64,000 nt of DNA from Acidimicrobiaceae bacterium (GCA_003138855.1 PLHF01000011.1:79580-143579); one strand, 5' to 3'; shown: positions 42,997 through 51,728, numbered from the stretch's first letter. Notes: a model not told the origin generated them from the sequence alone. Translations and numbers: made by a program.

Positions 42997-44342
42997 GCCA
43001 CCGCCTTGGCCAGCGCCGTGGCGTAGGCGTCGATCTCGTCACGCGTCCTGCGTTCGGTCACGGCGATCAGCAGCCCGTGCTCACCGTCGTCGAACTCGCC
43101 ATCCAGGGCGATCCCCGCCAGAAAGCCGGCATCGGCCATGCGGTCGATGACCGTCTCCGCGGGGACGGGGAGGCGGACGGCAAACTCCCGCAGGACCGGT
43201 GCGTCGACGAACGGAACCACCCTGTCCAGCGAGAGCAGCGCATCCCTGGTGTACCTGGTGGCCTGCGCACAGCGCCGGGCCACCTCGACGAGGCCGGAGG
43301 TGCCCAGCCAGCCGAGCTGGATGGCCGCGGTCACCGCCATCAACGTCTGATTGGTGCACACGTTGGAGGTGGCCTTCTCGCGCCTGATGTCCTGTTCCCG
43401 GGCCCGCAGGGTGGTCACGTAGGCGCGCCGGTCGTCCACATCGACCGTCTCCCCCACCAGCCGGCCGGGGAGCCGCCGGACGTGGGAGGCGGCACAGGCG
43501 AAGAGACCGAGGTACGGGCCGCCGAAACCGAGCGCGGTACCGAACACCTGGCCCTCCCCCACCATGACGTCGGCTCCCCACTCCCCTGCCGATTTGAGCA
43601 GGCCCGCGGCGACCGGATCGGTGCCGACTACCAGCAACGCCCCGGTACGGTCGCAGACGTCCCGGGCCGGGCCCAGGTCCTCGATGCACCCCAGGTAGTT
43701 GGGGTAACCGACCAGCACCACACCGGGCGGATCCCCCGACTCGGCATCCACGTCCGGCCAGGCGGTGACCCCGCCGGCCAACGGAATGGTCTGCAACCGG
43801 TGTCCGGTGCCTGCGGCGAAGGTGGCGAGCATCTGGCGCCAATGCGGATGGATCCCGGCCGACACCCACACGGTATGGCGACCCGAGGCCGCCGCTCCGA
43901 GGTTGACCGCCTCCACCGCCGCGCTCCCCCCGTCGTAGAGGGAAGCGTTGGCCACCGGCAACCCTGCCAGCCTGGCCACCATGGTCTGGTACTCGAAGAT
44001 GGCCTGCAGGACACCCTGGGCCACTTCGGGCTGGTACGGGGTGTACGAGGTGACGAACTCCGACCGCCCCGCCAGGGCGCGGGTCACCGCGGGAATCTCG
44101 TGGTCGTAGGCACCGCCACCGGCGAAGCAGACCAGCCGGTCCGTGCGGGAGCGGTTCTGCTCCCCGAACGCCTCCATATGGGCCAGGACGTCGGGTTCGC
44201 CGACACCGTCGGCCAGCTCGAGCGCCCGTTGCAGCTTGAGCGCCTCGGGCACTGCGTCGAACAGCTCGTCCAGGGAGGACAGGCCGAGGAAGGCGAGCAT
44301 GGCGGCCACTTCGTCGTCGGTGTGCGGGATGTAGTTGCCCAC
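42993..44342 (-). CDS. gcvPA: Glycine dehydrogenase (decarboxylating) subunit 1
   Basis: The 449-residue subunit begins NYIPHTDDEVAAML, with the conserved FAGGGAYDHEIPAV and EFVTSYTPYQPEVAQG segments. It works as a heterotetramer with GcvPB. gcvT lies upstream on the same strand; gcvH is not in the window. Confidence 0.95.
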   Translation of the reverse strand: MGNYIPHTDDEVAAMLAFLGLSSLDELFDAVPEALKLQRALELADGVGEPDVLAHMEAFGEQNRSRTDRLVCFAGGGAYDHEIPAVTRALAGRSEFVTSYTPYQPEVAQGVLQAIFEYQTMVARLAGLPVANASLYDGGSAAVEAVNLGAAASGRHTVWVSAGIHPHWRQMLATFAAGTGHRLQTIPLAGGVTAWPDVDAESGDPPGVVLVGYPNYLGCIEDLGPARDVCDRTGALLVVGTDPVAAGLLKSAGEWGADVMVGEGQVFGTALGFGGPYLGLFACAASHVRRLPGRLVGETVDVDDRRAYVTTLRAREQDIRREKATSNVCTNQTLMAVTAAIQLGWLGTSGLVEVARRCAQATRYTRDALLSLDRVVPFVDAPVLREFAVRLPVPAETVIDRMADAGFLAGIALDGEFDDGEHGLLIAVTERRTRDEIDAYATALAKAVA

Positions 44343-44411
44343 AGGGTGCTCCTCAAACTCCGTCTTGACTTGTCGGATGTCTCGGTGGATGGTGCGGTCT
44401 CGATGTGTGCT

Positions 44412-44436
44412 GTCCGGACGGGCGTTGCGTCCGGAC
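44412..44436 (-). terminator. Hairpin between gcvT and gcvPA
   Basis: Two copies of gtccggac (44412-44419, 44429-44436), each self-complementary, can form an 8-bp stem with a 9-nt loop 24 bases after the gcvT stop. There is no U-tract, so it may be an attenuator or mRNA-processing signal rather than a full terminator. Confidence 0.35.
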
Positions 44437-44459
44437 GTGCCCCTCGGGTGGTCAGGTCG

Positions 44460-45593
44460 TCAGTCGGCCGGTGGCGATGCCCACGCACCGGCGCGCACGA
44501 ACGGGGTGCTCACTATGGTCGCCGGGATGGCCCGACCTCGCTGTTCGATGTCCACGGCTGTCGACGGCATCGGGTCGACGGCGGCGTCGACGAATGCCAG
44601 CGCGATCCCATGGCCCAGCATCGGTGAGAAGTTCCCACTGGTCACCGAGCCCACCGGCTGTCCGTCCCTTGCCACCGTCGAGCCCTCGCGCGGGGGCTGG
44701 CGGCCTTCGGTTGCCAGGCCCACGAGGCGCCGGGGCACACCGTGCTCCCGCTCGGCCAGAAGAGGGGTACGTCCACGGAACTCCGCCTTGTCCCAGCCGA
44801 CGACCCAGCCCAACCCGGCCTGCAACGGGGTGATGCCCGGGCCGAGCTCGTGCCCGTGCAGGGGAAGAGCTGCCTCGAGCCGGAGGGTATCGCGAGCGCC
44901 GAGGCCGGCCGGTTGCGCACCGGCCGCAAGGAGTGCGGCCCACAGGGCGGGGGCGACCTCATTGGGGATCGCGCATTCCACGCCGTCCTCGCCGGTGTAG
45001 CCGGTCCCGGCTACGACGCACTCCGCCCCTTCGAAGGTGAACGGCTGCACGCCGAAGCGCGGCACCGAGGCAGCGTCCGGCAGCAAGGTGGCCAGTCGGG
45101 CCCGGGCATGGGGGCCCTGTACGGCGATGATGCACCGTGAGGTGGTGGTGTCCTGCCCACCGATGGCCTCCACCACGCGTTCGGTGTTGGAGGCGTTGGG
45201 CATGACGTCGAAGACGTCCTCGGACAGCCACCACGCGATGATGTCGTCGACCACCGAGCCATCCCGGTCGTCGAGCAGGTGGGTGTACTGAGCCCGTCCC
45301 GGACGGATCTTTCGAAGGTCGTTGGACAGTGCCCCCTGGAGGAGCTCGAGTGAGCCGGGGCCAGCCACCCGCACGGTGCCCAGGTGGCTGACGTCGAAGA
45401 TGACCGCATCCTGGCGGCAGGCCCGGTGCTCGGCGATGGTCCCCTCGCCGTAGGAGAGCGGCATCTCCCAGCCACCGAAACCGACCAACTTCGCCCCCAA
45501 CTGGCGATGGGCATCGATCAGGGCGGTATGGCGGAGGGCGTCGCCATCCTCGGTGCCGGGTGCGTCGGTGGGCACCGTGGGGGTATCGCTCAC
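44460..45593 (-). CDS. gcvT: Glycine cleavage T-protein (aminomethyltransferase)
   Basis: The 377-residue folate enzyme shows GAKLVGFGGWEMPLSYGEG, AVIFDVSHLGTVRV, YTGEDGVECAI and the GARDTLRLEA segment of T-proteins. It releases ammonia and transfers the C1 unit to tetrahydrofolate. It precedes gcvPA-gcvPB. Confidence 0.95.
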   Translation of the reverse strand: MSDTPTVPTDAPGTEDGDALRHTALIDAHRQLGAKLVGFGGWEMPLSYGEGTIAEHRACRQDAVIFDVSHLGTVRVAGPGSLELLQGALSNDLRKIRPGRAQYTHLLDDRDGSVVDDIIAWWLSEDVFDVMPNASNTERVVEAIGGQDTTTSRCIIAVQGPHARARLATLLPDAASVPRFGVQPFTFEGAECVVAGTGYTGEDGVECAIPNEVAPALWAALLAAGAQPAGLGARDTLRLEAALPLHGHELGPGITPLQAGLGWVVGWDKAEFRGRTPLLAEREHGVPRRLVGLATEGRQPPREGSTVARDGQPVGSVTSGNFSPMLGHGIALAFVDAAVDPMPSTAVDIEQRGRAIPATIVSTPFVRAGAWASPPAD

Positions 45594-45617
45594 GCCGAAA
45601 GGATATCGGACAGCGGT

Positions 45618-46016
45618 TCAGGCGGAACGAGCAGCCAGCGGCTGGCCGAGCCCGCCGCCGGCCAGCCCGTACTTGGCCAGCAGGGCCAAGGTGTCCCTCT
45701 GGTAGAGGATGGTCACCCGGACCTCGGGATAGAGCCGGGCCATGCGCCGGATCTTACCGTTCTTCTTCGTCACCAGGCGTTGGTTGAGTGTGGTCACCTC
45801 GACGAAGAGCCCTGGCTGGGGAAGCCAGAAGTCCGGTCGGAATGCCGTCGTCGGGCGCCCGTCCCGGTCCCACTCCAGAGCGAACTCGACCGGCTCGTAC
45901 TCCCACTCCACACCGTAGAAGTCGAGGATCCGGGCGAACCGTCGCTCCGACTCGTGGGCGAAGCGGGCCACCGGGGCGGACGTTCCGCGTTGGGATCCAG
46001 GAGAACTTCCGGTCAA
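45618..46016 (-). CDS. PD-(D/E)XK-like nuclease-fold protein
   Basis: The 132-residue protein has FYGVEWEYEPVEF, then FRPDFWLPQPGLFVEVT, which matches the D-x(n)-ExT core of restriction-endonuclease-like folds. No DNA-binding domain is seen. A TTG start overlaps the MerR gene stop (TTGA), so translation is coupled to that regulator. The activity is unproven. Confidence 0.55.
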   Translation of the reverse strand: MTGSSPGSQRGTSAPVARFAHESERRFARILDFYGVEWEYEPVEFALEWDRDGRPTTAFRPDFWLPQPGLFVEVTTLNQRLVTKKNGKIRRMARLYPEVRVTILYQRDTLALLAKYGLAGGGLGQPLAARSA

Positions 46017-46528
46017 TGCTCGGCGGCCTCTTGGGATGCAAGGTAGGCGGCGGCCGGGTGGTGCCGGGGCTGTGGACCAGCATTCGTCGCGTTGATCTCC
46101 ACGATCGCCGCATCGAGCTCGGAGACGACTCCGGACAGCGGAAGGATGTTGAAGACACCTTGGCCGCCGGCGAGCAGGTCGACGAGCTCGCCGTCCGACC
46201 GGGCAAGGATCGAACGACTGTCGGCGAGCACCAACTGGGCCGAAGCCAGATCGACACCGAGTTCGCCGCGCAGGCAGCCCACCGCCTGGCGCGCCTGCTG
46301 CAGCTTGAGGCCGGCGTCGAGCAACCGCTTGATGACCTTGAGCTCGAGCACGTCGCTGTAGGAGTAGCGGCGCTGGCTCCCACTTCCGGTGGCATCGGCA
46401 ATCGATGGGCGCAACAGCCCGGTGCGTGCCCAGTAGTCCAACTGCCGATAGGTGATGCCGACCAGAGAGCAGACCTGCGGGCCACGAAAACCCTCGGCAG
46501 CGGCTGCTTCCTGATTCACCTCGACCAT
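46013..46528 (-). CDS. ftsR: MerR-family regulator, FtsR-like
   Basis: The 171-residue protein has a MerR-type winged helix (VCSLVGITYRQLDYWARTGLLRPS...QRRYSYSDVLELKVIKRLL) and a helical C-terminal part. It lacks metal-binding cysteines and resembles the Rv1828/FtsR group that activates ftsZ in corynebacteria; orthology is inferred from sequence pattern. The ATG at 46528 follows GGAGG by seven bases, so the frame opening at 46570 is rejected. Confidence 0.75.
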   Translation of the reverse strand: MVEVNQEAAAAEGFRGPQVCSLVGITYRQLDYWARTGLLRPSIADATGSGSQRRYSYSDVLELKVIKRLLDAGLKLQQARQAVGCLRGELGVDLASAQLVLADSRSILARSDGELVDLLAGGQGVFNILPLSGVVSELDAAIVEINATNAGPQPRHHPAAAYLASQEAAEH

Positions 46529-46702
46529 GGACGGTCCTCCACCTCGATCAGAGGTTGACCCTGAAGCCAAACCTCACGGTCACCCTGTAGGATCACGGTA
46601 TCACATGGCCGTAACTACGTGCTTGTGACCGATCCCGGCCCCGGGGAGGGCCGATACGACCCCCGATTTGGTCCTCGGGCCGCATCCGGCAATGATCGCT
46701 GT

Positions 46703-47068
46703 ATGACCCTTGTGAAGATCAATGCCATCACCGTCAGGGAGGGTTCGGGAGACGAGCTGGCCCGGCGGTTCGCCGACCGTTCCGGGGCCGTCGACGGTGC
46801 CGACGGCTTCGAGGGATTCGAGCTCCTGCGGCCCAGTGATGGACGCGACGTCTGGTTGGTGGCCACCCGATGGAGGGACGAAGAGTCCTTTGACGCATGG
46901 GTCGCCTCGCCCGCCTTCGCCCATGGTCACCGCGGCCAGGCCGGAACTTCGTCCCCTTCGCAGCAGGGACACGGGGACGGCCCGGGGGAGGCCACAGGCC
47001 CACCGCCCGTGAGCACACACAGCGAGCTTTGGTCGTACGAGATCGTCGACCTCCCGTCTCCGCGGTGA
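46703..47068 (+). CDS. mhuD: MhuD-like haem-degrading monooxygenase
   Basis: The 121-residue protein aligns along its length with mycobacterial MhuD: VKINAI at the N terminus, GFEGFELLRP, and SFDAWVASPAFAHGHRG. Asn7 and Trp66, which shape the distorted haem site in MhuD, are at identical positions, with His74/His76 near the expected proximal His. It would free iron from haem. It is first of four genes whose stops and starts overlap by four bases. Confidence 0.75.
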   Translation: MTLVKINAITVREGSGDELARRFADRSGAVDGADGFEGFELLRPSDGRDVWLVATRWRDEESFDAWVASPAFAHGHRGQAGTSSPSQQGHGDGPGEATGPPPVSTHSELWSYEIVDLPSPR

Positions 47069-47673
47069 GTGCTGCGCCTACGGCGTCCGGCGGACCGGTC
47101 CCTCTCCATCGACGCACCCTCGAGTACGAAGCCTTCGACGCAGGGGACTCGCTGCGCATGGTCGGACGTCTTCAGGACACCCGGCCGTGGGCCCGGGACG
47201 GACAGGCCGTCACCCTCGTGCACGACATCGAGCTCCGGGTCACCGTGCGGATCGCCGACATGACCATCACCGAGTCCGCAGCCGAAATGCACACCTTCCC
47301 CCACGCCGAGTGCCCGGGCATCGCCCCCGCCTTCGCCGGACTTGTGGGGCTGAACGTGGCCAGAGGATTCACCCGTGAGGTGCAGAACAGATTCGGGGGG
47401 GCGAAGGGATGCACCCACCTCGAACAGCTGGCGCGTTCCCTGGGCCCCGCCGTCGTGCAGGCCGTCACGTCGGGGCGAGCGCTGTCGGTCAGCAGGGGCG
47501 AATCCGCCGACCTATTGACCGGGGGGAGCAGCCCCTGGACCCGGAACACCTGCCACATCTGGGCCGAGGACGGGATTGCCGACCAGAAGCTCGCCGCCGG
47601 CTGGCGTCCCGGTGCCGGGCCGTACCCCGCTCCCCGACTCGAGCACTTCAAGGCATCACCCCCGGAGCGATGA
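47065..47673 (+). CDS. DUF2889-like protein
   Basis: The 202-residue protein has the pattern I associate with DUF2889: an N-terminal HRRTLEYEAFDAGDSLRMVGRLQDTRPW, then VHDIELRVTVRI, and FGGAKGCTHLEQLARSLGPAVVQAV near the middle. The function is unknown. The GTG start at 47065 overlaps the mhuD stop (GTGA), placing it in the mhuD operon. Confidence 0.65.
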   Translation: MSAAPTASGGPVPLHRRTLEYEAFDAGDSLRMVGRLQDTRPWARDGQAVTLVHDIELRVTVRIADMTITESAAEMHTFPHAECPGIAPAFAGLVGLNVARGFTREVQNRFGGAKGCTHLEQLARSLGPAVVQAVTSGRALSVSRGESADLLTGGSSPWTRNTCHIWAEDGIADQKLAAGWRPGAGPYPAPRLEHFKASPPER

Positions 47674-48218
47674 GCAGCCGTCGTTCCGAGTCACCCCGGG
47701 CCGGCGCCGCTCGTCGATCCTCTGCATGGGCGGTTGCACTGCTGGTGCTGTGTGCGGCCGGTGCGTGCTCGAACTCGGGCACCGCGGTCAAGTCGCCGTT
47801 CTCCACATCGCCGCCGGTGCTCGAGCACGGACCCGTCGAAGAGGTGAAAGTGATCGGCATCAACGGGCTCGGCCCCGTACTGGTGGACGGCCAGGGGATC
47901 ACCCTGTACATGTTCGAGACGGACCGGCAGGGCTCACCGTCCCGCTGCTACGGCATCTGCGCCGTGCAATGGCCACCGCTGACCCTGCCGCCAGGCGTGT
48001 CCGCACCCATCGCAGGCCCGGGCATCGAGGCCTCGTTGCTGGGCACGGCTCCCCGGACCGACGGGACGACCCAGGTCACCTACAACGGGTGGCCGCTCTA
48101 CCTGTGGCCCCCCGACCGGTCCCCGGGAAAGGCCACCGGCCAGGCGCTCACCAATGCCGGTGGTCTCTGGTACGTGCTCGACCCGGCCGGCTCACCGGTC
48201 AAGACTCCGAGCCCATGA
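47670..48218 (+). CDS. Secreted-repeat lipoprotein (COG4315 / Lipoprotein_15 type)
   Basis: The 182-residue protein has a lipobox signal (AVALLVLCAAGAC, Cys about residue 33) and two copies of the secreted-repeat motif (GPVLVDGQGITLYMFETD and TQVTYNGWPLYLWPPD). The family is annotated as predicted lipoproteins of unknown function. The CYGICAVQWPPL segment links the repeats. The start overlaps the previous stop (ATGA). Confidence 0.85.
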   Translation: MSSRRSESPRAGAARRSSAWAVALLVLCAAGACSNSGTAVKSPFSTSPPVLEHGPVEEVKVIGINGLGPVLVDGQGITLYMFETDRQGSPSRCYGICAVQWPPLTLPPGVSAPIAGPGIEASLLGTAPRTDGTTQVTYNGWPLYLWPPDRSPGKATGQALTNAGGLWYVLDPAGSPVKTPSP

Positions 48219-48505
48219 CCGGCGCGGAGAATGGCAGGATGGAGCGCATGGCCGATCGGAGCGTCAATTCGCGTTGGTCGATCAATTCGACCAACTCCAT
48301 CCTTTCGGTCGACTCGGAGGGGTCGATCCTGTCGATCGGATCGGTGGGATCGTTCCTCTCGGTGGGATCGATCGCGTCGGCAGCATCCCTGGGTTCGATC
48401 GGCAGCTTCCTCGGGGTCGCCTCGATCCTCTCCTGTGGGTCCGTCCTGTCGGTGCTGTCCTTCCGCTCGCGTCGCGGCGTCCTCAGGGCCCGCAGGAGGA
48501 ACTGA
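48215..48505 (+). CDS. Ser/Gly/Ile-repeat small protein (SxxSxGSxxS repeats)
   Basis: The 96-residue protein is dominated by near-perfect short repeats: SILSVDSEGSILSIGS, VGSFLSVGSIAS, LGSIGSFLGVAS and SVLSVLS, ending in an Arg-rich tail (SRRGVLRARRRN). Ser recurs about every 3-5 residues, alternating with Ile/Val/Leu, which suggests a beta-solenoid or amyloid-like stack. The start overlaps the lipoprotein stop (ATGA). I know of similar short Ser-repeat proteins in other actinobacteria, but no function. Confidence 0.7.
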   Translation: MTGAENGRMERMADRSVNSRWSINSTNSILSVDSEGSILSIGSVGSFLSVGSIASAASLGSIGSFLGVASILSCGSVLSVLSFRSRRGVLRARRRN

Positions 48506-48510
48506 CGGGT

Positions 48511-49485
48511 TCAGTCGGTCGGACCACCCAACCAGCCGCGCTTGCGGAAGAGGTAGAGCAGCCCCAACGCGGCCACGAGCTCGAGGCCGATGGCGAAGAT
48601 GTAGAACGGCGCCCGACCGGTGATGTGTACGACCAGGTACGAGAAGTTCTGCCCGAAGAAGCCGGTGAGGAAGCTCAACGGGAGGAACACGGAGGCGATG
48701 ATCGTCAACTGCTTCATCACCACGTTCAACCGGTTGGACACTGTCGACAGATGGGTGTCCATCACACCGCTCAGGAGGTCGCGGTAGCCGTCGACCAGGT
48801 CGCTGATCCGGATCAGGTGGTCGTAGATGTCCCTCATGTAGCGCTGGCCCTCGTCGGTCACCCCGGGCAGGACGATCACCCCTGAGGTGACCCCAGCGAA
48901 CATGTCCCGCTGCGGTGTGATTGCCTTGCGCACGGTGATCAGTGAACGCTTCATGGCGAAGAGCGTGCCCAGCTGTTCCTCGGTCGGCCTGACCAGGATC
49001 GCATCCTCCAACTCGTCGATCTGGTTGTCGAACTGGTCCAGCATCGGGAAGAAGCTGTCGACCAGCTGGTCGATCACCAGGTAGATCAGCGCGATCTGGG
49101 GCGATTCCGCCTCGGAGGGCTTACGATGGGCGATGCGGGCACGCACCGAGTCCATGGCTGCACAGGGGCGGTGGTGGACAGTGATCACGAAGTGGTCGGC
49201 GAAGATGAAGTGCACCTCTTCGGTCGCCGTTCCATCCGACGACGCGCCGTGCACGACCATGTAGGTGAAGTTCTCGTAGTCCTCGATCTTCGGGCGCTGC
49301 CCGAAGTTCTGGGCATCGTCGACCGCCAGATGGTGCACGTGGAAGACGTTCAGCAGGAGGTCATGGGCCTGGGCGTCGACCCCGTCGAGATCGAGCCAGA
49401 GGAACTGATGGGCATCGATGAGCTGTCCGATGGCCTCGGCGGTGGCCTCGGAAGTGGTTCCGTTGGCGGTGATGATTCCGTGCAT
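48511..49485 (-). CDS. CorA-like divalent-metal transporter with GQN in place of GMN
   Basis: The 324-residue protein has the CorA plan: an N-terminal cytoplasmic domain, long helices (AILVRPTEEQLGTLFAMKRSLITVRKAI), and two C-terminal transmembrane helices. TM1 ends LTGFFGQNFSYLV where classical CorA has YGMNF. GMN forms the selectivity filter, so GQN may alter ion preference. It is convergent with the Ser-repeat gene (five bases between stops). Confidence 0.82.
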   Translation of the reverse strand: MHGIITANGTTSEATAEAIGQLIDAHQFLWLDLDGVDAQAHDLLLNVFHVHHLAVDDAQNFGQRPKIEDYENFTYMVVHGASSDGTATEEVHFIFADHFVITVHHRPCAAMDSVRARIAHRKPSEAESPQIALIYLVIDQLVDSFFPMLDQFDNQIDELEDAILVRPTEEQLGTLFAMKRSLITVRKAITPQRDMFAGVTSGVIVLPGVTDEGQRYMRDIYDHLIRISDLVDGYRDLLSGVMDTHLSTVSNRLNVVMKQLTIIASVFLPLSFLTGFFGQNFSYLVVHITGRAPFYIFAIGLELVAALGLLYLFRKRGWLGGPTD

Positions 49486-49567
49486 GACGCGAGTCTGACG
49501 CCGTCGAGGTGCCGCGGTGCGGATGGGACCCGGGCGGGAGGCGGCGCCGGGCAGATGGACCGGGCGT

Positions 49568-50086
49568 TCAGCCGATCCGCACCAGTGACTCCTTGAAGTG
49601 ACGGCCATTGGCGACGTACCCGGCTGCCCCCATCCGGATGGCGGCCAGACTCGACTTGCCCGGGCGCACGGTGGCCGGCACGCCGACGGCGAGCGCCCCT
49701 GCCGGGACCTCCATCCGATTGGGGACGACCGCGTTGGCCCCGACGGTGGCGCCAGTGCCGATGATCGCATGATGGAGGACGACCGATCCTGAGCCGACCA
49801 GCGACTCGTCCTCGAGCGTGCAGCCCTCGAGGTGGGCCAGATGGCCGATCACGCATCCATCGCCCACCACGGTGGGGAACCCGGGCCCGGCGTGGATGAC
49901 CGTCCCGTCCTGCACCGATGTGCGGGCGCCGACGACGATGGCGCCGTGGTCGCCGCGGAGGACGGCGCACGGCCAGACGGTCGACTCGGCTCCGATGGTG
50001 ACGTCGCCGAGGACCACCGCGTCGGGGTGGACGAACGCCAAAGGGTCGATGCGGGGGGTCAGGTCACCGAGTCGGTAGATGGGCAT
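49568..50086 (-). CDS. Gamma carbonic anhydrase-family protein
   Basis: The 172-residue protein has left-handed beta-helix hexapeptide repeats and the metal-site histidines in VIHAGPGFPTVVGDGCVIGHLAHLEGC. It resembles YrdA/PaaY-type enzymes; carbonic anhydrase activity is not guaranteed. A TAGGGT hexamer ends 6 nt before the ATG. Confidence 0.88.
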   Translation of the reverse strand: MPIYRLGDLTPRIDPLAFVHPDAVVLGDVTIGAESTVWPCAVLRGDHGAIVVGARTSVQDGTVIHAGPGFPTVVGDGCVIGHLAHLEGCTLEDESLVGSGSVVLHHAIIGTGATVGANAVVPNRMEVPAGALAVGVPATVRPGKSSLAAIRMGAAGYVANGRHFKESLVRIG

Positions 50087-50092
50087 GGAGTG

Positions 50093-50098
50093 ACCCTA
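50093..50098 (-). promoter_or_regulatory. Predicted -10 element (leaderless) of the gamma carbonic anhydrase gene
   Basis: TAGGGT on the minus strand ends 6 nt before the ATG at 50086. Confidence 0.5.
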
Positions 50099-50188
50099 CG
50101 GCAGGAGTCCGCCGGGCGGAACACGGGCGCGGGACTCGGGGGGACTTAGGATTGCCGCACCAAGGGACGCACTGCGAGGAGATCGACC

Positions 50189-51379
50189 ATGGGCGATGAC
50201 GGAGCACCGGACCATCCCGTGTTCGACGCCGACAACCACTACTACGAGGCAGTGGATGCCTTCACCCGCCACCTCGATCCGGCGTTGGGTGCACGTGTCA
50301 TCCAGTGGTGCGAAGTCGACGGCCGGCGATACCACGTCATCGGTGGCAAGGTCAGCCATGCCGTGACCAATCCGACCTTCGACCCGGTGGCGTTCCCCGG
50401 CGCCATGCACGACTACTTCCGCGGCAACCCCGACCGTCGGAACCCGCTCGAGTTCCTGGCCGGGCGGGAGCCCATCCGCGCTGCCTACCGCGAACCGGAG
50501 GCCCGGACAGCCACCCTCGACGAGCAGGGACTTGCCGGATGCCTGCTGTTCCCCACTCTGGGGATGATCTATGAGGAGCCGCTCGCTCACGACCCCGAGG
50601 CCGTCTGCCACCTCTTTCGGGCATTCAATCGGTGGCTCGTCGAGGACTGGACCCTCGACTATGGCGACCGTATCTGTGCCGCGCCCTACATCACCCTGGC
50701 CGATCCGAACTGGGCCGCCCAAGAGTTGGCCTGGGCTCTCGACAACGGGGCGCGCACCGTGGTCATGCGCCCGGCCGCCCCCACCACCACCCAGGGCCGA
50801 CGGAGCCCGTTCGACCCGCTGTTCGACCCGTTCTGGACCCTGGCCAACGACGCCGGCATCGCCGTGGTGGTGCACGCCGCCGACAGTGGCGTCTCCTCGA
50901 ACGGTTATGCCGTCGACGGGTTCGCTGCCACCTTCTCGGGAGGGTGGAAGCCATCGATCAAGACCTTCGCCATCGAACAGGCCATCCGTGACTACCTGAT
51001 CACCCTGATATTCGACAACCATTTCGAGCGGTTCCCCAACCTACGGATCGCCTCAGTGGAGAACGGTGCCCAGTATCTCCCGGACCTCATCAGGAAGCTC
51101 CGGTCGACGGCCGACAAGATGCCGGGCTACTGGAAGGAAGACCCGGTGGAGACGCTTCGGCGTCACGTATGGATCAACCCCTTCTGGGAGGACGACGTCT
51201 ACGAGGTCGCCGAGTGCGTGGGTCCCACCCGGGTGATCTTCGGCTCCGACTGGCCCCATATCGAGGCGCTCCCCGAGCCCATGGCCTACGTGAAGGAACT
51301 GAAGGACTTCGATGCCGCCGACCAGCGCCTGATCCTCAACGACAACGTACGGGAGCTGATCACCCTCAGGCCCACCTGA
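50189..51379 (+). CDS. Amidohydrolase-family protein
   Basis: The 396-residue TIM-barrel protein has an N-terminal metal motif FDADNHYYEA, NHFERFPNLRIASVENGA and GSDWPHIE, as in amidohydrolase-2 (ACMSD-like) enzymes. The substrate is unknown; members hydrolyse or decarboxylate ring or carboxylated compounds. GAGGAG lies 10 bases before the ATG. Confidence 0.85.
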   Translation: MGDDGAPDHPVFDADNHYYEAVDAFTRHLDPALGARVIQWCEVDGRRYHVIGGKVSHAVTNPTFDPVAFPGAMHDYFRGNPDRRNPLEFLAGREPIRAAYREPEARTATLDEQGLAGCLLFPTLGMIYEEPLAHDPEAVCHLFRAFNRWLVEDWTLDYGDRICAAPYITLADPNWAAQELAWALDNGARTVVMRPAAPTTTQGRRSPFDPLFDPFWTLANDAGIAVVVHAADSGVSSNGYAVDGFAATFSGGWKPSIKTFAIEQAIRDYLITLIFDNHFERFPNLRIASVENGAQYLPDLIRKLRSTADKMPGYWKEDPVETLRRHVWINPFWEDDVYEVAECVGPTRVIFGSDWPHIEALPEPMAYVKELKDFDAADQRLILNDNVRELITLRPT

Positions 51380-51427
51380 ACGGTCCGTCCGACCGACCCG
51401 GGCCGCCAGCACGTCCCGGACCCGGTG

Positions 51428-51601
51428 TCAGTGCCCGTGACCTCGGCCTCTCGAGCGTCGGGCCCCCTTGCCGTGGTGGGTCTCGTGATGGTGGGCGTTG
51501 CGCTCGTCCTCCTCGCGGTGCCGGGCACGTCGACTGCGGCCGACGAAACCGCCGGCCACGATCACTACAAGCACGATGGCCATCACCAGCCAGATCAGCA
51601 T
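51428..51601 (-). CDS. Small single-TM protein with His-rich tail
   Basis: The 57-residue protein starts MLIWLVMAIVLVVIVAGGFVG, a membrane helix, followed by a basic tail with NAHHHETHHGKG and RGHGH. The His cluster suggests metal binding. It lies between the amidohydrolase and the tRNA-Pro fragment, just beyond the island boundary. Confidence 0.5.
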   Translation of the reverse strand: MLIWLVMAIVLVVIVAGGFVGRSRRARHREEDERNAHHHETHHGKGARRSRGRGHGH

Positions 51602-51635
51602 TGCTGCTCCCGTCCATCGGTCTGCCTGCATGCGG

Positions 51636-51675
51636 CAGGCGAGCCCGCCGCCGAGCCCGCGGGTGGGCTCGCCTG
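51636..51675 (-). terminator. Hairpin downstream of the tRNA-Pro fragment
   Basis: Arms aggcgagccc/gggctcgcct (11 bp with flanking pair) sit 12 bases beyond the 3' end of the tRNA fragment in the tRNA direction. It is plausibly the original terminator of tRNA-Pro, displaced when the element inserted. Confidence 0.45.
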
Positions 51676-51687
51676 TCCCTCGTTGGT

Positions 51688-51728
51688 CGGGCTGCCGGCA
51701 ATTGAACCCGGGACCTCTTGACCCCCCA
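51688..51728 (-). repeat. Partial tRNA-Pro 3' half: distal attachment site of an integrated element
   Basis: About 40 bases match the 3' half of the intact tRNA-Pro at 53434 (acceptor 3' strand, T-arm, variable loop, part of the anticodon arm) in the same orientation, with two substitutions and one extra C. The 5' half is missing. This is the usual att duplication left by tyrosine-recombinase integration at a tRNA 3' end. Confidence 0.8.

Noticed and set aside
44343-45617. Glycine riboswitch controlling gcvT-gcvPA-gcvPB
   Set aside because: The gap upstream of gcvT is only about 24 bp and the gcvT-gcvPA gap contains a simple palindromic hairpin, not the tandem aptamer pattern.
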